From assembly GCF_000718005.1 (NCBI RefSeq), contig NZ_JODV01000006.1: a stretch of 64,000 nt of DNA. One strand, written 5' to 3'. Positions 62,118-64,000 of this stretch are shown piece by piece. The DNA comes from Actinoalloteichus_B caeruleus. Its GTDB lineage: Bacteria > Actinomycetota > Actinomycetes > Mycobacteriales > Pseudonocardiaceae. Numbering within the stretch: the first letter of the stretch is position 1; each line of letters starts with the position of its first letter. The position numbers and the translations under genes were made by a program. Under the pieces are notes generated by a model, which did not search any database, was not told where the DNA came from, and saw nothing but the letters and a program-made list of their open reading frames with translations.

Positions 62118-62134
62118 CCACATCCGAGGAACGC

Positions 62135-62323
62135 TCAGAAGCGGTCGGACTTCACCGCCGCGATGAAGGCAGCGAAGGAGTCACGACCGACGACGAGGGT
62201 GCCAGCGTCCCGCTTCTTCGTGTCCCGGATACCCACGATGCCAGGCGCGCCGCCGACTTCGACGCATCCGCCGTTAGGTCCGCTACGGCTGGATTTTCTC
62301 CACCCCTTGAGCGTCTGTGTCAC
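62135..62323 (-). CDS. DUF397 domain protein
   Basis: A 62-residue protein with the DUF397 pattern: GWRKSSRSGPNGGCVEVGG near the start, then VGIRDTKKRDAGTLVVGRDSFAAFIAAVK. Such proteins are encoded with XRE regulators across filamentous actinobacteria and are thought to act as their small partners. The GTG at 62321-62323 (VTQTLKG) is chosen from family length; an ATG six codons earlier is possible. It overlaps the end of the XRE gene. Confidence 0.9.
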   Translation of the reverse strand: MTQTLKGWRKSSRSGPNGGCVEVGGAPGIVGIRDTKKRDAGTLVVGRDSFAAFIAAVKSDRF

Positions 62324-63182
62324 GTTGGTCCTGCCCTTCATACCTATCTCGGTACGTTGCGATGACCTTGGCGGACTCATCCGGGGTCATCGCCACGCCG
62401 GACAGCGTATCCACGGCCCTAACGTAGGTGCCGGTATCACTCGGACGATCCAGGTAGGTCCCGGTAGCAAGGTGTTCCAGGTACACCACCGGTGGTGCGT
62501 CAGTGAACTCGATGAGTGCGAACGTGCCCAGCGAGCCGGGCACTAGGTCCGGTGTCGGGGCCAGAGTTATGGGGATGATCCGCACAGTCGCTGTCGGATG
62601 AGAGATCAGTCGGGTGAGCTGGTCGGTCATCACGCGCGCACCACCAACCGGGCGCATCAATGCTGACTCGTCGATGTACGCGGTGTAGTCGGGTGCCGGC
62701 GGCTCGTTGAGGATTGACTGACGGCCCATCCTCGTGATCACCAGGTCGGCAGGGGCGTAAGGACCGTCCGCTGAGGCCAGCACGGCTCGTGCGTACGCAC
62801 GGGTTTGGAGCAAGCCAGGGATCACCGTCGCGACGTCAGCTATTCGCATCGCCTCCTGCTCGTAACTGATCAGCGTCGCGAGCTGCCCCGGCAAGTCGGA
62901 GGAGGGCGTCCACGGTGACCCGGCGGCCAAGTTCCGTGTCTGATCGACTAGAGACTCCCGGTCGGCTGGAGCCAGCTCGAGTGCGCCGGCTATCGCTGCC
63001 ACCAAGTCGGGAGTGAGCAGCACCTCCGCGCGTTCAACACGGCCGACCCACGCATGCCCAACGCTGAGCCGTCTGGCCAGTTCCCGAACCCCAATACCGG
63101 CATCTTCCCGCGCCTGTCGGATCGCCTGTCCCACAGCACGGGCGCGGGGTGAACGGAGCGATGACCGTGTCCGTCTGACCAT
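62283..63182 (-). CDS. XRE-family regulator with DUF5753 domain
   Basis: A 299-residue DNA-binding protein. The N-terminal helix-turn-helix (about 17-72: AIRQAREDAGIGVRELARRLSVGHAWVGRVER) is followed by a DUF5753 domain (about 105-285: YEQEAMRIADVATVIPGLLQTRAYARAVL). These regulators pair with DUF397 proteins, as here, and control development or secondary metabolism in Streptomyces. The ATG start gives the normal length. The gene lies divergently from the operon that runs off the right end. Confidence 0.92.
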   Translation of the reverse strand: MVRRTRSSLRSPRARAVGQAIRQAREDAGIGVRELARRLSVGHAWVGRVERAEVLLTPDLVAAIAGALELAPADRESLVDQTRNLAAGSPWTPSSDLPGQLATLISYEQEAMRIADVATVIPGLLQTRAYARAVLASADGPYAPADLVITRMGRQSILNEPPAPDYTAYIDESALMRPVGGARVMTDQLTRLISHPTATVRIIPITLAPTPDLVPGSLGTFALIEFTDAPPVVYLEHLATGTYLDRPSDTGTYVRAVDTLSGVAMTPDESAKVIATYRDRYEGQDQRDTDAQGVEKIQP

Positions 63183-63303
63183 GCGCGAATCGTAGCCGGT
63201 CCGTCACACCCGATCAGGCGATTGACCCCAGCGAACCAGGAGCCGGATAGTGGATCGCGATCCACCTACCGTCTTCTAATCCATCTGCGCTGGGAGGCTA
63301 CTC

Positions 63304-63882
63304 GTGCAGCAGATCGTTCACTCCCCACTACTGTCCACTGTGGTCGTAGTCGGGATCGCGGTCCTGTTCGTCACGGTCGCCGTCCTCATTGGCTGGGAAG
63401 TCGAACGCACCGAAGCCCGCCACCGACCCGACCCCACACCCCCGGCCACCACCCCCAACGCCCCACGCCGATCCATCCCCGCCCGCGTCCTCCTCGCCAC
63501 CCGCGCCCAGGACAGGCCCGGCACGCCGCCCGGAACCCCGAGGCGCGCCCGGCCGGGGACAGCGACCCCCGACGCTGTCCCCCTCCCACGACCGGCCCCA
63601 CCCCCTCCCCGGCGGGGCCGGCCCGGTACGGCGGCACACCACGCCGCCGCACCACCACCGCCGTCCCCCCTCCCGCACCACCACGGAGGACGACGGCAGG
63701 GAGCGGCGTTCCCCGGCGCCGTCTCCCCCCTCCCGCCAGCCACCACCCCCGACGCGCTCCGGCGCGGGCGGCTGGCCCCGGGGGTGGTGGCCCCCGAGGC
63801 CACCACCCCCACCCTCCCCGCGTTCCCCGCACGTCCCGCCCTGGCCGGTGTCATCCCGCAGTGGACGGAGCCAGCACCGTGA
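63304..63882 (+). CDS. Single-helix membrane protein with long Pro-rich tail
   Basis: A 192-residue product from a GTG with GGGAGG 6 nt upstream. One membrane helix lies near the N-terminus (about residues 11-31, STVVVVGIAVLFVTVAVLIGW). The remaining 155 residues are dominated by Pro, Ala, Arg, Thr and His and look disordered. Its stop overlaps the next start (GTGA). I recognise no family. Small membrane proteins like this occur at the front of actinomycete conjugative-element operons, but nothing here proves that. Confidence 0.6.
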   Translation: MQQIVHSPLLSTVVVVGIAVLFVTVAVLIGWEVERTEARHRPDPTPPATTPNAPRRSIPARVLLATRAQDRPGTPPGTPRRARPGTATPDAVPLPRPAPPPPRRGRPGTAAHHAAAPPPPSPLPHHHGGRRQGAAFPGAVSPLPPATTPDALRRGRLAPGVVAPEATTPTLPAFPARPALAGVIPQWTEPAP

Positions 63883-64000
63883 TCACCCCCACCAGCCGCA
63901 CCACCCCACACCCCTGGTCAGCCACCGTCCCCGCCGTCGACCCGACCGGAACGCTCACCACCCTCACCCTCGTCCTCGCCCCCGACCAGTCGACCGTCGT
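63879..64000 (+). CDS. Partial gene running off the right edge, unidentified
   Basis: An open frame starting at a GTG that overlaps the preceding stop by 4 nt and continuing without interruption to the last base. The 40 visible residues (VITPTSRTTPHPWSATVPAV, then DPTGTLTTLTLVLAPDQST) show no recognisable domain. Coupling to the upstream membrane protein indicates one operon. Confidence 0.5.
   Translation, partial: MITPTSRTTPHPWSATVPAVDPTGTLTTLTLVLAPDQSTV

Overview
The window is very GC-rich DNA with many GTG starts, short overlaps between genes and GC-rich intrinsic-terminator hairpins. Gene content and order point to a filamentous actinobacterium, most likely of the order Pseudonocardiales. 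The evidence is the run DUF2550 / PduO-type adenosyltransferase / murA beside the F1Fo-ATP synthase genes, followed by wecA, glyA, threonylcarbamoyl-AMP synthase, prmC, prfA, rpmE, rho, thrB, thrC, hom, lysA, argS, DUF3105 and DUF305. The species call is an inference; no 16S gene is present.

Layout. Positions 1-1640 hold the end of an ectoine/hydroxyectoine uptake operon (ehuB, ehuC). A gene-poor 1.4 kb tract follows. 3065-17880 is the murA and ATP synthase block, with one clear anomaly: atpC is separated from atpD by about 4.1 kb containing an oppositely oriented SigE-family sigma factor gene, its coupled membrane-protein partner, and a decayed second copy of the same pair. 18048-37941 is core housekeeping and aspartate-family amino-acid biosynthesis, interrupted by a secreted GH16 glucanase gene. 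38406-43201 carries a zinc-type efflux protein, tRNA-Arg(CCG) and small regulators (TetR, HxlR). 44360-50123 is a tightly overlapping mrpACDEFG cation/proton antiporter operon. 50155-53629 holds an S4 protein, a secreted trypsin-like protease, a VOC protein and a saccharopine-dehydrogenase-like protein.

From about 53.6 kb to the right edge the content becomes accessory. The most interesting unit is 53994-57639: an AlkA/HhH-GPD-like glycosylase, a cobalamin-binding-type radical SAM enzyme, a thymidylate-kinase-like P-loop kinase and a Nudix hydrolase, behind a promoter that looks leaderless. Together they suggest a nucleotide-modification pathway that I do not recognise. To its right lie a helical small protein plus DUF3558 lipoprotein pair, an HTTM membrane protein with a small partner, a GpsA paralogue, remnants of broken genes, an XRE/DUF397 regulator pair, and the start of an unidentified operon that runs off the window.

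The genes fall into working groups. These are osmolyte uptake (ehu), energy conversion (atp, mrp), cell-envelope precursors (murA, wecA), translation and termination (prfA, prmC, rpmE, rho, argS, tRNA-Arg, threonylcarbamoyl-AMP synthase) and aspartate-derived amino acids (lysA-hom-thrC-thrB). The accessory right arm is probably horizontally acquired.
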